The notes under the pieces: model-generated
What the model was told of the DNA's origin: nothing
Databases searched by the model: none
The model's input: only the letters and a program-made list of their open reading frames with translations
NCBI GenBank assembly: GCA_035519535.1
Contig: DATIWF010000015.1
Coordinates: 45,251 to 109,250, forward strand
Length of the DNA: 64,000 nt
Origin: DATEGZ01 sp035519535
Lineage (GTDB): Bacteria; Acidobacteriota; Vicinamibacteria; Vicinamibacterales; SCN-69-37
Direction of reading: 5' to 3'
Made by a program: the position numbers and the translations under genes
Shown: positions 1 through 10,146 of the stretch, piece by piece
How positions within the stretch are numbered: the stretch's first letter is position 1
Layout: each line of letters starts with the position of its first letter

Positions 1-66
1 GTGGCTGGGCGAGCGCGCGGTCAAGCGTACTCAGAAGGCCCCCGCGCGGACCTGAGGCGCCCTGCG

Positions 67-2715
67 ATGATCGCCGACGTCGTGCTGCGGGATGGGTCGA
101 CGCTGCAACTGCGCGGCGCGGTTCCGGGTGACGAAGCGGGGCTGTCGCGGCTCCGGAGCGAACTGGCCGGCCACGGCCAGACATTCCGTCTGTTCGACTC
201 GCCGGACGGAACGACGGCGTCGCTCGGTCAGTTCCTGACGCTCGATCAGGCCGAGGGCGCGGTGCTCGTCGGCGAGGCCGGCGGACGACTGCAGGCGATG
301 GCCGGGTTCCGGCGCGGCCATGACGATCGCGCCGAGGTCGTCGTCGCCGTCGCGCCGGCGCTGCAGGGACGCGGCGTGGGGACGCGGCTCCTCGAGACGC
401 TGGCCGACGCGGCTCGCGCGCGGGGCGTGGCGTGGTTCGACGCGCGCGTCTCCCGCGACGACCGCGCGCTCATCGATCTCTTCCGTTCGTCCGGATTCGA
501 CTTCGAGCAGCAGCCGGCCGGGGGGCTCCTGCAACTGTCGCTGCATCTGACCGAGACGCCGCGGTTTCTCGAGCTCAGCGCCGCGCGCGCGCGCGAGGCC
601 GCCGCCGCGTCGATGCGCGGGTTCTTCGAGCCGCGCGCGGTCGCCATCATCGGCGCCAGCCGCGAGCCCGGCAAGATCGGCAGCGAGATCCTCAGCAACC
701 TGACGGGCGCGGGATTCACCGGGCCGATCTATCCCATCCATCCCGCGGCCGGCCGCCTCGGCGGCCTGCAGGCGTATCGCCGGGTGGTCGACGTGCCGGG
801 CCCCGTGGATCTCGCCGTGATCGTCGTGCCCGCGGCGGCGGTGGCCGGGGTCGTCGACGACTGTCTCGCGAAAGGCGTGAAGGCGATCGTGGTGATCAGC
901 GCCGGCTTCGCCGAGACCGGGGCCGCCGGCCGCGCGCTCGAGGCGACACTCGTGGAGAACGTGCGGGCCGCCGGCGTGCGGATGGTCGGGCCGAACTGCA
1001 TGGGCCTCATCAACACGAATCCCGCGGTGCGGCTGAACGCGACGTTCTCGCCGGTGTACCCGCCGGCCGGGCACGTCGCGATGTCCACGCAGAGCGGCGC
1101 GCTCGGGCTCGCGATTCTCGACTACGCGCGGCGGCTCGACCTCGGGATCTCGACGTTCGTGTCCGTCGGCAACAAGGCCGACGTGTCGAGCAACGATCTG
1201 ATCCAGTACTGGCTCGAGGACGACCGGACGCGCGTGATCCTGCTGTACCTCGAGAGCTTCGGCAATCCGCGCAAGTTCAGCCAGATCGCCCGGCGGGTCG
1301 CGCGCGAGAAGCCGATCGTCGCCGTGAAATCCGGGCGGTCCGCGGCCGGCGCGCGCGCGGCCTCGTCGCACACCGGCGCGCTGGCCACGAGCGACGCGAT
1401 TGTCGATGCGCTCTTCCGTCAGGCCGGCGTCATCCGCACCAACACCCTGGAGGAGCTGTTCGACGTCGCGATCCTCGTCGCGCATCAGCCGGTGCCGCGC
1501 GGCAGGCGGGTGGCGATTCTCACGAACGCCGGCGGCCCCGGCATCCTGGCGGCGGATGCCTGCGAGGCGCAGGGGCTCGCGCTTCCGCGCCTCGGCGACC
1601 GAACGGTCGCCGCCCTGACGTCGTTCCTGCCGCCGGCCGCTGCGGTCGGCAACCCCGTGGACATGATCGCGTCGGCGTCGGCCGACGACTACGGGCGCAC
1701 GCTCGCCGCGGTGCTCGCAGACGACGCGGTGGACAGCGCGCTCGTGATCTTCATCCCGCCGCTCGTCACGAAGGCCGACGACGTCGCGCGTGCGATCAAA
1801 GCGAGCGCGGCCGCGGTGCCGGGCAAGCCCGTGCTCGGCATCTTCATGTCCGCCGATCAGGGTTCGGCCATGTTGTCGCCGATTCCGTGCTTCGCGTTTC
1901 CCGAAGCCGCGGCCGTCGCACTCGCGCGGGCGGCCGCGTACGGCGAGTGGCTGGCGACGCCGCCCGGCGCCGTGCCCTCGTTCCCCGATCTCGACACGAG
2001 AGCGCTGCGCGCGATCGTCAGCGGCGCCGTGGCCCGCGGCGGCGGGTGGCTGACGCCGTCGGAAGCCCAGTCGCTCATCACCGCGGCGGGCGTCCCGGCG
2101 GCGGCGAGCCGCGTCGCCGCGGGCGAAGACGAGGCCGTGCGCGCGGCCGAGGCCATCGGGTTTCCGGTCGTCCTGAAAGCCATCGGCCCCGCCATCCTGC
2201 ACAAGACCGAGATGGACGCCGTGCGGCTGGGCGTCGCCGACGCGGCGGCCGTCCGCGGCGTCTGGCGCGACTTCACGGCGCGCCTCGGCGCCTCGATGAC
2301 CGGCGTGCTCGTGCAGGAGATGGTGCGCAGCGGCGTCGAGATGCTCGTGGGCGCGACCGAAGATCCCGTCTTCGGCCCGGTCATCGCATGCGCCACGGGC
2401 GGCGTGCTTTCGGAACTCCTTGGCGACGCCGAGTTCCGCCTGCACCCGCTCACCGAGCGCGACGCGGCCTCGATGGTGTCGAGTCTGCGCGGCGCCGCGC
2501 TGCTGCGTGGCTATCGCGGCGCGCCCGCGGCTGACGAGGCGGCGCTTCGCGACGCGCTGCTCCGGATCTCGGCCCTCATCGGCGAGTGTCCGGAGATTCA
2601 GGAAATGGACATCAATCCGCTCGCGGTGCTGCCGCAGGGTGTGAAGGCGATCGACGTGCGGGTCCGCGTCGCGCGCCCCGGCCCGCCGGCGCGCACGCGG
2701 CGGGTGATCTACTGA
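67..2715 (+). CDS. GNAT acetyltransferase fused to ADP-forming acyl-CoA synthetase
   Basis: The protein is 882 aa. Residues 1-165 are a GNAT acetyltransferase with the acetyl-CoA loop LQGRGVGTRLLE. Residues from about 185 are a CoA-binding Rossmann domain (VAIIGASREPGKIG), followed by succinyl-CoA-synthetase-like flavodoxin domains. The C-terminal 220 residues are an ATP-grasp domain (FPVVLKAIGPAILHKTE, ending EMDINPLAVLP). The family either makes acyl-CoA with ADP release or acetylates protein lysines (Pat/PatZ type). The putative phospho-histidine motif SSHTGAL is intact (H435), so the synthetase half may be active. The GNAT domain is N-terminal, as in actinobacterial Pat and opposite to enterobacterial Pat. 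The frame is open to base 1 from a GTG, but the ATG at 67 opens the conserved GNAT fold and is preferred. The universal stress gene converges immediately downstream. Confidence 0.88.
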   Translation: MIADVVLRDGSTLQLRGAVPGDEAGLSRLRSELAGHGQTFRLFDSPDGTTASLGQFLTLDQAEGAVLVGEAGGRLQAMAGFRRGHDDRAEVVVAVAPALQGRGVGTRLLETLADAARARGVAWFDARVSRDDRALIDLFRSSGFDFEQQPAGGLLQLSLHLTETPRFLELSAARAREAAAASMRGFFEPRAVAIIGASREPGKIGSEILSNLTGAGFTGPIYPIHPAAGRLGGLQAYRRVVDVPGPVDLAVIVVPAAAVAGVVDDCLAKGVKAIVVISAGFAETGAAGRALEATLVENVRAAGVRMVGPNCMGLINTNPAVRLNATFSPVYPPAGHVAMSTQSGALGLAILDYARRLDLGISTFVSVGNKADVSSNDLIQYWLEDDRTRVILLYLESFGNPRKFSQIARRVAREKPIVAVKSGRSAAGARAASSHTGALATSDAIVDALFRQAGVIRTNTLEELFDVAILVAHQPVPRGRRVAILTNAGGPGILAADACEAQGLALPRLGDRTVAALTSFLPPAAAVGNPVDMIASASADDYGRTLAAVLADDAVDSALVIFIPPLVTKADDVARAIKASAAAVPGKPVLGIFMSADQGSAMLSPIPCFAFPEAAAVALARAAAYGEWLATPPGAVPSFPDLDTRALRAIVSGAVARGGGWLTPSEAQSLITAAGVPAAASRVAAGEDEAVRAAEAIGFPVVLKAIGPAILHKTEMDAVRLGVADAAAVRGVWRDFTARLGASMTGVLVQEMVRSGVEMLVGATEDPVFGPVIACATGGVLSELLGDAEFRLHPLTERDAASMVSSLRGAALLRGYRGAPAADEAALRDALLRISALIGECPEIQEMDINPLAVLPQGVKAIDVRVRVARPGPPARTRRVIY

Positions 2716-2716
2716 T

Positions 2717-3211
2717 TTACGCCGACGCCTGCGCCGCGGCGACCGGCTTGCCGGTTGCGGCCGCGGGCACGCCGTGCACCGTCAGCACCGGCACCGGCGA
2801 TCGCCGCACGACGCGCTCCGCCACGCTGCCGAGCAGCAGGTGGCCGACGAGCCCCCGCCCGTGCGTGCCCATCACGACCAGGTCGATGTGGTGCTCGTCG
2901 ATGTAGTCGAGCACGCGCTCCACCGGCGTGCCGATCCGCGCGTCGACCGTCACCTTGCCGGACAGGTCGGTCAGCCGCGCCGCCATCTCGGTCAGCCGCT
3001 CGCGCGCCGCCATCTCGGTCTGGGTCAGCAGATCAGCAAACGGCACGGTCGAGAGCTCGGACCCCCAGGGAAGCAGATTGGGCTCCGGCACGACATGCAG
3101 CACGTGCAGACGGCTGCCGAACTCGACGGCCATGGTGCGGGCGTAGCTCAGCGCGGCATCCGCCGGCTCGCTGAAGTCCGTCGGCACGAGGATGTTCTTG
3201 ATCGGGATCAT
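2717..3211 (-). CDS. UspA-family universal stress protein
   Basis: A 164-aa single-domain universal stress protein, cytoplasmic and probably dimeric. The N-terminus IKNILVPTDFSEPAD is the typical first strand. The ATP-binding signature is complete near the C-terminus: GTHGRGLVGHLLLGSVAE, i.e. G-x2-G-x9-G-S, followed by PVPVLTV. A longer reading starts at 3235, but the ATG at 3211 has a GGAGGG ribosome site 4-9 bases upstream and matches the family start. The tail after PVPVLTVHG is Ala-rich and not conserved. It converges on the acyl-CoA synthetase gene with a 1-base gap. The substrate or stress it answers cannot be read from sequence. Confidence 0.88.
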   Translation of the reverse strand: MIPIKNILVPTDFSEPADAALSYARTMAVEFGSRLHVLHVVPEPNLLPWGSELSTVPFADLLTQTEMAARERLTEMAARLTDLSGKVTVDARIGTPVERVLDYIDEHHIDLVVMGTHGRGLVGHLLLGSVAERVVRRSPVPVLTVHGVPAAATGKPVAAAQASA

Positions 3212-3278
3212 GACGCCCTCCACAAGCCAGGACACGCAAAGGGCGTGCCTCTTCTGGCTCTCGTACCCTTCGACGCCG

Positions 3279-4691
3279 TCAAGCCGCCTGCAGTCGAATC
3301 AGCGCGATCGTCCCACCCCCGGCGGGGGAAATCAGCTCGATCGTGCCGCCGTGGCCCTCGAGGATCCGGCGGGCCGTCGCCAGGCCAAGGCCGGTTCCAC
3401 GGTGCTTGGTCGTGAAGAAGGGCTCGAAGAGATGCTCCTGGACGTCGGCGGGAATGCCCGGCCCCTGATCGCGGATCTGCACCACGTGCCAGCCGTCGGA
3501 TGACTCCACCGTGACGTTGACCTGGCCTCGCCCGCCCATCGCCTGCGCGGCGTTGATGAGCAGGTTGACGAGCACGAGCTTGAGCTGCTCGGGGTCGGCG
3601 AGGACCCTGGTGTCGGCCGCATTGATGCTGATCGCGATCTCCGCGAATTTCGGATCCGACCGGAGCAGCGTGACCGTCTCGTGCAGCACGGTCGCGAGCG
3701 GCACGCGGGCGAGCACCGGCGGCTTGGGCCGGGCGAACAGCAGCAAGTCCTCAACGATGCCATTGAGCGTGTCGATACGGGAGATGACCTCGTGGGAGAT
3801 GGCGTGCTCCTGCGAGCCCGTCGTCAGGCGCTTGCCGATGATCTGCAGCGCGCCGCGAATGCCGGCCAGCGGATTGCGGACCTCGTGCGCGACGACCGCG
3901 GCCATCTTGCCAAGCTTGGCGAGAGCGGCCTGCTCGCGCAACGCCGCCTCCGATCGCTTGCGATCGGTGATGTCGTAGCGGATGGCGACGTACTGATACG
4001 GCCGCCTGTGCGCGTCGAGAAACGGCACGATCGTCGTATCCACCCAGTACAGCGTGCCGTCCTTCGCGCGATTGCGAATCTCGCCGTGCCACACGCCGCC
4101 GTTCGCAATCGTGCGGTACATCTCCCGGAAGAACTCCAGCGGATGGAATCCGGAGTTCAGGAGCCGGTGATTCTGGCCGATGAGCTCCGCGCGCGAGTAC
4201 TTCGAGATCTCGCAGAACTTGTCGTTGACGTACGTAATCGTGCCCTGCACGTCGGTGGTTGCCAGGATCGCCGACTGGTCGAGCGCGGACTTGAAATCCT
4301 CGAGGTCCTTGAGCGTGCGCGTCAGCGTGGCTTCGGCCCTCGTCCGCTCGGCTTCCTGCGCGGCTTTCTGCCGGCGGTAGGCCGTCACGCCCGCGGCCGT
4401 CACCCACAGCACGACGGCGCTCGCGATACGGTTGAACAGCGCCGCGCCGAGGTCGGTCCCGAGCGGCAGCAGAAAGTGGGTCGTCGCACTGAGGACCGTG
4501 ACGGCGGCCGCCAGCCGGAGCGCAACCTGCTCGCCCGGCGTCCAGAGCGCCAGCAGAATTACGGGACTGTACAGCAGGTGCGCGGCGTACCCGCGCCACG
4601 CGTTCAGGTCGAGGCCGAAGACGCCGATGACCAGCGCCCACGCCACGATCTCGAGGTGTCGTTTTCTAGGATCCGTGGGGACTGGCATCAT
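3279..4691 (-). CDS. Membrane PAS-domain sensor histidine kinase
   Basis: A 470-aa sensor kinase. Four hydrophobic segments lie in residues 10-125. A PAS domain follows (about 145-255, with the PAC-like ending RYDITDRK). The HisKA domain carries the H-box VVAHEVRNPLAGIRG. The HATPase domain has N-box NLLINAAQAM, G1 DQGPGIP, F-box FEPFFTTK and G2 GTGLGLATARRI. A longer frame reaches 4814 but would run into the divergent regulator's start, so the double ATG at 4691/4688 is chosen. It is divergent from a receiver protein (4813) and a sigma54 activator (5218), its likely partners. The PAS ligand is unknown and no heme-binding or Cys sensor motif stands out. Confidence 0.85.
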   Translation of the reverse strand: MMPVPTDPRKRHLEIVAWALVIGVFGLDLNAWRGYAAHLLYSPVILLALWTPGEQVALRLAAAVTVLSATTHFLLPLGTDLGAALFNRIASAVVLWVTAAGVTAYRRQKAAQEAERTRAEATLTRTLKDLEDFKSALDQSAILATTDVQGTITYVNDKFCEISKYSRAELIGQNHRLLNSGFHPLEFFREMYRTIANGGVWHGEIRNRAKDGTLYWVDTTIVPFLDAHRRPYQYVAIRYDITDRKRSEAALREQAALAKLGKMAAVVAHEVRNPLAGIRGALQIIGKRLTTGSQEHAISHEVISRIDTLNGIVEDLLLFARPKPPVLARVPLATVLHETVTLLRSDPKFAEIAISINAADTRVLADPEQLKLVLVNLLINAAQAMGGRGQVNVTVESSDGWHVVQIRDQGPGIPADVQEHLFEPFFTTKHRGTGLGLATARRILEGHGGTIELISPAGGGTIALIRLQAA

Positions 4692-4812
4692 GGCCCGAGG
4701 CTTGAATATACCCGGGGCCGCCTGCCCGCGCCTGGACGGGATCACTGAGAATCCAACGTTCGGGTCCACGGCGACCGCCGGAATACTACCCATGAGTGGG
4801 GGAAAAGTGCCC

Positions 4813-5184
4813 ATGCCTGCGGTTCTGGTCGTCGACGACGAGGCCTTGATCCGCTGGTCCCTGTCCGAGGCCCTCTCCGAGAGCGGCTACGTCGTGTGCC
4901 TCGCGGCGACGGCTGCGGAGGCCCGTGCCGTGATGGAGACCTTCGACAATCGGCCGCTCATCGTCGTGCTGGACCTGCGGCTGCCCGATGTGTCCGACCT
5001 GTCGTTTCTCCGGGAGATGCGGCAGCGGAGGCCTGATGTCCCGGTCATCATGATGACGGCGCACGGCACGCCGGACGATGCGGCCAAGGCACACGGGCTG
5101 GGCGCCGCGCGGTTCGTCGGCAAGCCCTTCGATGTCGCCGAAATGGTTCGATTCGTGGATGACGCCTGGAAACGTTCCGCCTAG
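4813..5184 (+). CDS. Single-domain response regulator
   Basis: A 123-aa CheY-like receiver with no output domain. Acidic pocket DDE near residues 8-10, phospho-acceptor in VVLDLRLPDV, Thr in MMTAHG and Lys in GKPFD are all present. The ATG at 4813 has GGGGGA about 10 bases upstream; an in-frame ATG at 4792 is possible but has no ribosome site. It lies 33 bases before an NtrC-type regulator and is divergent from a histidine kinase, so it probably acts as a phosphate relay or sink in that system. It resembles the receiver of the following gene (both have DEALIRWSL or DDLVRWSL), suggesting local duplication. Confidence 0.85.
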   Translation: MPAVLVVDDEALIRWSLSEALSESGYVVCLAATAAEARAVMETFDNRPLIVVLDLRLPDVSDLSFLREMRQRRPDVPVIMMTAHGTPDDAAKAHGLGAARFVGKPFDVAEMVRFVDDAWKRSA

Positions 5185-5217
5185 GGACGCGTCGAGTCCC
5201 AGGTAGACTGGACAGCC

Positions 5218-6594
<1,377 letters not shown>

Positions 6595-6628
6595 GGGGGG
6601 CCCTCAGGAACCTCCGCGAGGACCCCCG

Positions 6629-7633
6629 TCAGTACGCCGCGACCTTGCCCCTCCAAATCCTGTACACGCGCCTCAAGTAGATCGCGACGAACACCATCCC
6701 GAACAGATAGATCCCGAGCGCGATGCGCATGGAGCCCTCGGGGGCGGCGGTGTTGTAGATGTCGAGCGCCGGACCCGGGCTGCCGGGAAGCGCCGGAAGC
6801 AGGCGAGGGTAGAGGCCCGCGGCCGCCGAACCGAGGAGCGACGCGATGACGCCGGCGCTTGCGAGAAACGCGCGGGAGTCGTCGCGGCCGACGAGCCACG
6901 GCAGGGCGGCGAGCGAGAAGACGCCGAGCGCCGGCACGACCAGGAGCAGCGGCGCGGCGAGGAAGTTCGCCGTGAATTCCGGACGCACGACGAAGCTCGC
7001 GGCGACGAGCGAGACGACGACGATCACAGTCGCGGGCATGAGGCGGCGCTGCCAGGCGCGCGCGCGATCGCGCAACGCTCCGGAGGTCTTGAGCGCCAGC
7101 CACGACGCGCCGTGGTGGGCGAGCGTGACGACGGCCAGCAGCCCGCCCAGGATCGCGAACGGATTCAGCATGAGCGCGAACGATCCCGAGAAGCGCCCGT
7201 CGGCGTCGAGCGGCACGCCGCGCAGGACGTTGCCGACGGCGACGCCGAAGAGCAGAGCGAGGCCGACCGACGACAGCGAGAACGTGACGTCCCACGCGTC
7301 CTGCCAGAGCGGATTGGCGATCTGGTGGCGGAACTCGAGCGCCAGCCCCCGCAGGATCAGGAGCCAGATGACGAGCATCAGCGCCAGATAGAAGCCGCTG
7401 AAGCTCGACGCGTAGAGCGACGGGAAGGCGACCACCATCGCGCCCCCGGCCGCGAGAAGCCACACCTCGTTGCCGTTCCACACGGGGCCGATCGCCTCCA
7501 TGAGGTGCCGCCGATCTTCGCGCGTGCGTCCGATCAAGAGGTGCAGCGCGCCGACGCCGAGGTCGAAGCCGTCGAGCACCGCGTAGCCCACGAGCATGAG
7601 GCTGAGCACGAGAAACCAGATGGTGTGAATCAC
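6629..7633 (-). CDS. cydB: Cytochrome bd quinol oxidase subunit II
   Basis: A 334-aa polytopic membrane protein of the short CydB type. It opens with IHTIWFLVLSLMLVGYAVLD and contains DGFDLGVGAL and the conserved GPVWNGNEVWL segment. Together with CydA it reduces O2 to water at high affinity using quinol electrons. Translation is coupled to cydA: the GTG start at 7633 overlaps the cydA TGA as GTGA. A longer frame upstream is the out-of-phase shadow of cydA. The length fits the quinol-oxidase form rather than the longer E. coli subunit. Confidence 0.92.
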   Translation of the reverse strand: MIHTIWFLVLSLMLVGYAVLDGFDLGVGALHLLIGRTREDRRHLMEAIGPVWNGNEVWLLAAGGAMVVAFPSLYASSFSGFYLALMLVIWLLILRGLALEFRHQIANPLWQDAWDVTFSLSSVGLALLFGVAVGNVLRGVPLDADGRFSGSFALMLNPFAILGGLLAVVTLAHHGASWLALKTSGALRDRARAWQRRLMPATVIVVVSLVAASFVVRPEFTANFLAAPLLLVVPALGVFSLAALPWLVGRDDSRAFLASAGVIASLLGSAAAGLYPRLLPALPGSPGPALDIYNTAAPEGSMRIALGIYLFGMVFVAIYLRRVYRIWRGKVAAY

Positions 7634-8967
7634 GCGTGGGCCTCCATGTGGCCGGACGCGCCGGGGCCGGCGTTGACGATCCGAAGGAACAGCACGAGGT
7701 AGAGAATGCCGATCAGCAGATACAGCCCCATGAAGCCGAGGAGCGTGAAGATCGTCATGCCCCCGCTCACGTTCGTCGACGTGGCCGCCGTCGTGCGCAA
7801 CAGCCCGTAGACGATCCACGGCTGGCGCCCGATCTCGGCCGTCATCCAGCCCGCCTCGTTCGCGATATACGGGAACGGCATCGCGAGCATCAGCATCCAG
7901 AGGACGACGCGCGAGCCGTACAGCCAGCCGCGCCACAACGCGAAGCCGGCGAGCAGGAAGATCGCGATGAAGATCGTCCCGAGCCCGACCATGATGTGGA
8001 ACGCGTAGTAGACGAGCTCCATCGGCGGACGATCATCGGGTGGAATCTCGTTGAGACCCAGGACCGTCGCGCTCGTTGACCCATAGGCCAGAAAGCTCAA
8101 CACGCCCGGCAGGACGATCGGGTCGAGCAGCACGCCGCGCTCGGAATCGGGCATGCCGATGATCGCGAGCGGCGCCTCCGGCTGCGTGACGAACACACCC
8201 TCCATCGCGGCCTGTTTCGCCGGCTGGCGCGTCGCGACGTTCTGCGCCAGATACGTCCCGGTCGGGAAGAGCGCCAGGAGCGAGGACAGCACGCCGGCGA
8301 TCACGCCGACGCGCACGAAGAGCCGGCTGTGCGCCTCGTCGCGTTGCGACAGCAGGTTGTAGGCGCCGATCCCCGCCATGACCATCGACGCCGTGACGAG
8401 CGATCCCACGACGACGTGCGGATACTGCCACCAGGCGTACGGATTGTTCAGCAGGGCCCAGAGGCTGGTGAGCTCGGCGCGGCCGTTGACGATCTGATAG
8501 CCCACCGGATGCTGCATCCAGGCGTCGGTGGCCACGATGAAGAAGCCAGAGAGAATGGCGCCGGCGCCGACCATGACGGCCGAAAGCCAGTGCAGCACCG
8601 GCCGGACGCGCGACTCGCCGAACAGGAACACGCCGATGAACGACGACTCGGCGAAGAACGCGAACACGCCCTCCATGAAGAGCGTCTGGCCGACGACCGG
8701 CCCGGCGAACTTGGAGAAGCGCGCCCAGTTGGTGCCGAACTGAAACTCCATGGGGATGCCGGTGACGACCCCCGCCGCGAACGTGATGGCGAAGATCCGC
8801 GCCCAGAAACGGGCAGCCTCTCCGTACTCGCGGCCCTTGCCCGCGAACTCGAGCGTCTTGAGGACGGCGATGAGCACGCCCAGCCCCATCGTGAGGACGG
8901 GGAACAGGTAGTGGAACATCACGGTGAACGCGAACTGCACGCGGGCGGCAATGAGGGAGGTGTCCAT
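7630..8967 (-). CDS. cydA: Cytochrome bd quinol oxidase subunit I
   Basis: A 445-aa inner-membrane protein, the heme- and quinol-binding subunit of cytochrome bd. Visible signatures are MFHYLFPVLTMGLG (axial His19 of heme b595), QYPHVVVGSLVTASMVMAG (His axial ligand of heme b558) and the GRQPWIVYGLLRT motif in the C-terminal half. The periplasmic Q-loop is short, so this is an S-type enzyme. It is first in a two-gene operon with cydB and divergent from the extracellular-electron-transfer cluster 175 bases away. No clear FNR site is visible in that spacer. A high-affinity oxidase next to a multiheme conduit suggests life across changing oxygen levels. Confidence 0.93.
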   Translation of the reverse strand: MDTSLIAARVQFAFTVMFHYLFPVLTMGLGVLIAVLKTLEFAGKGREYGEAARFWARIFAITFAAGVVTGIPMEFQFGTNWARFSKFAGPVVGQTLFMEGVFAFFAESSFIGVFLFGESRVRPVLHWLSAVMVGAGAILSGFFIVATDAWMQHPVGYQIVNGRAELTSLWALLNNPYAWWQYPHVVVGSLVTASMVMAGIGAYNLLSQRDEAHSRLFVRVGVIAGVLSSLLALFPTGTYLAQNVATRQPAKQAAMEGVFVTQPEAPLAIIGMPDSERGVLLDPIVLPGVLSFLAYGSTSATVLGLNEIPPDDRPPMELVYYAFHIMVGLGTIFIAIFLLAGFALWRGWLYGSRVVLWMLMLAMPFPYIANEAGWMTAEIGRQPWIVYGLLRTTAATSTNVSGGMTIFTLLGFMGLYLLIGILYLVLFLRIVNAGPGASGHMEAHA

Positions 8968-9065
8968 GAGGTCCGATCGCCCACGGATTCTACGACCAGT
9001 CGTGGGCTGGCGACCGCCAAGCGGTCCGCCCGGTGATGCAGCAAACCGCAGACCAAATCCGTCGA

Positions 9066-9081
9066 GGGCACGCGACTTGCT
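9066..9081 (+). promoter_or_regulatory. Candidate sigma54 promoter for the decaheme/porin cluster
   Basis: GGGCACGCGACTTGCT matches the -24/-12 consensus TGGCACG-N4-TTGCW at every fixed position except the first T. The GG and GC dinucleotides are correctly spaced. It lies 62 bases before the decaheme cytochrome start. The window encodes two sigma54 activators. The match is read by eye; no activator site has been identified. Confidence 0.5.
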
Positions 9082-9142
9082 CTAGCCCGGGTGGCCGTCG
9101 GGCCCCGCGAGGGGCAGGCCGATGGTGGTCGGGAGGTCGCAT

Positions 9143-10129
9143 ATGGGTCGACATATCCGAAGGATGGGCTGGAAATCGTGGCTTACCTGCGGATTCCTTC
9201 TCTGGCTGGCGGCGCTGGTCGTCGCCAGGGCCAGCACGGTGCCCGCTTCGGGGGCGCCGCAGGCTGCGAAAAAGTCCGCAGTGGTTACGCAGAATCCGGC
9301 TCAGCCGGTGGCGGGGGGTCCCACCCTGGTTGGTGACGATAAGTGCCTCACCTGCCACGGGGACAAGGCCGAAGGTCTGGGCAAGACACCGCACGGCAAG
9401 AAGGCCGACGAGCGGACCCCGGCTGCCAAGCAGGGATGTGAGACCTGCCACGGACCGGGCAGCAAGCACGTGGATGACCCGGTCAACGTGAAGCCGCCGG
9501 TCAACTACAAGACGGCGAGCGCCGACGCGATCAACGCGACGTGCGAGAGCTGTCACAACCATGGGCCGCATGCGCTCTGGAACGGCAGCAAGCACGAGAC
9601 GCGCGGCCTGGCCTGCACGAGCTGCCACAGCGTGCACGACTTCCAGTCCGAAGCGCACCAGCTCAAGGCCAAGACCGAGCTGGCGCTCTGCGCAACGTGC
9701 CACCGCGACAAGGTCGCGAAGATGGACCTGCCGGCGCACATGCCGGTGCGCGAGGGCAAGATGACCTGCACGTCCTGCCACGACCCGCACGGCAGCACGA
9801 ACGTCAAGCTCCTGCGCGTGGGCGACACCGTGACACAGCTCTGCACGTCCTGCCATCCCGAGAAGCGCGGACCGTATCTGTGGGAGCACGCGCCGGTTTC
9901 GGAGGGCTGCACGACCTGCCATGACGCGCACGGCTCGGTGAACGAGCGCATGCTCGTCGCCAAGCTGCCGATGCTCTGCCAGCGATGCCACATTTCGACG
10001 CGGCACCCGGCGACCGTCTACGACTCCACACAGCTCACGAGCAACCGGTTGTTCGGCCGGTCGTGCGTGAACTGCCACTACAACATCCACGGGTCGAACC
10101 ACCCCAGTGGACAGTTCTTCACGCGGTGA
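9143..10129 (+). CDS. Periplasmic decaheme cytochrome c, MtrA/DmsE/PioA type
   Basis: A 328-aa secreted protein with a signal peptide (hydrophobic segment SWLTCGFLLWLAALVVA after an RR pair). It has exactly ten CxxCH heme motifs, running from CLTCH through CETCH, CESCH, CTSCH, CATCH, CTSCH, CTSCH, CTTCH and CQRCH to CVNCH. Length and heme count match the MtrA/DmsE/PioA family, which threads through an outer-membrane barrel and moves electrons between periplasm and exterior. The ATG at 9143 has GGGAGG 6-11 bases upstream; an ATG at 9122 is the alternative. The MtrB-like barrel gene begins 17 bases after the stop. Direction of electron flow (metal reduction, DMSO reduction or Fe(II) oxidation) cannot be told. 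No outer-surface cytochrome gene follows. Confidence 0.9.
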   Translation: MGRHIRRMGWKSWLTCGFLLWLAALVVARASTVPASGAPQAAKKSAVVTQNPAQPVAGGPTLVGDDKCLTCHGDKAEGLGKTPHGKKADERTPAAKQGCETCHGPGSKHVDDPVNVKPPVNYKTASADAINATCESCHNHGPHALWNGSKHETRGLACTSCHSVHDFQSEAHQLKAKTELALCATCHRDKVAKMDLPAHMPVREGKMTCTSCHDPHGSTNVKLLRVGDTVTQLCTSCHPEKRGPYLWEHAPVSEGCTTCHDAHGSVNERMLVAKLPMLCQRCHISTRHPATVYDSTQLTSNRLFGRSCVNCHYNIHGSNHPSGQFFTR

Positions 10130-10146
10130 GGGCGAAGGAGGAACCT

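Noticed and set aside
31..2445. An 804-codon open frame on the minus strand opposite the acyl-CoA synthetase
   Set aside because: The sequence is Arg/His/Ala-rich with no fold-like pattern and mirrors a confident gene in very GC-rich DNA; it is a shadow frame.
8968..9065. An FNR or ArcA site in the cydA-decaheme spacer
   Set aside because: No TTGAT-N4-ATCAA pattern is present; the only symmetry is a GC-rich TGGCGACCGCCA word common in such DNA.
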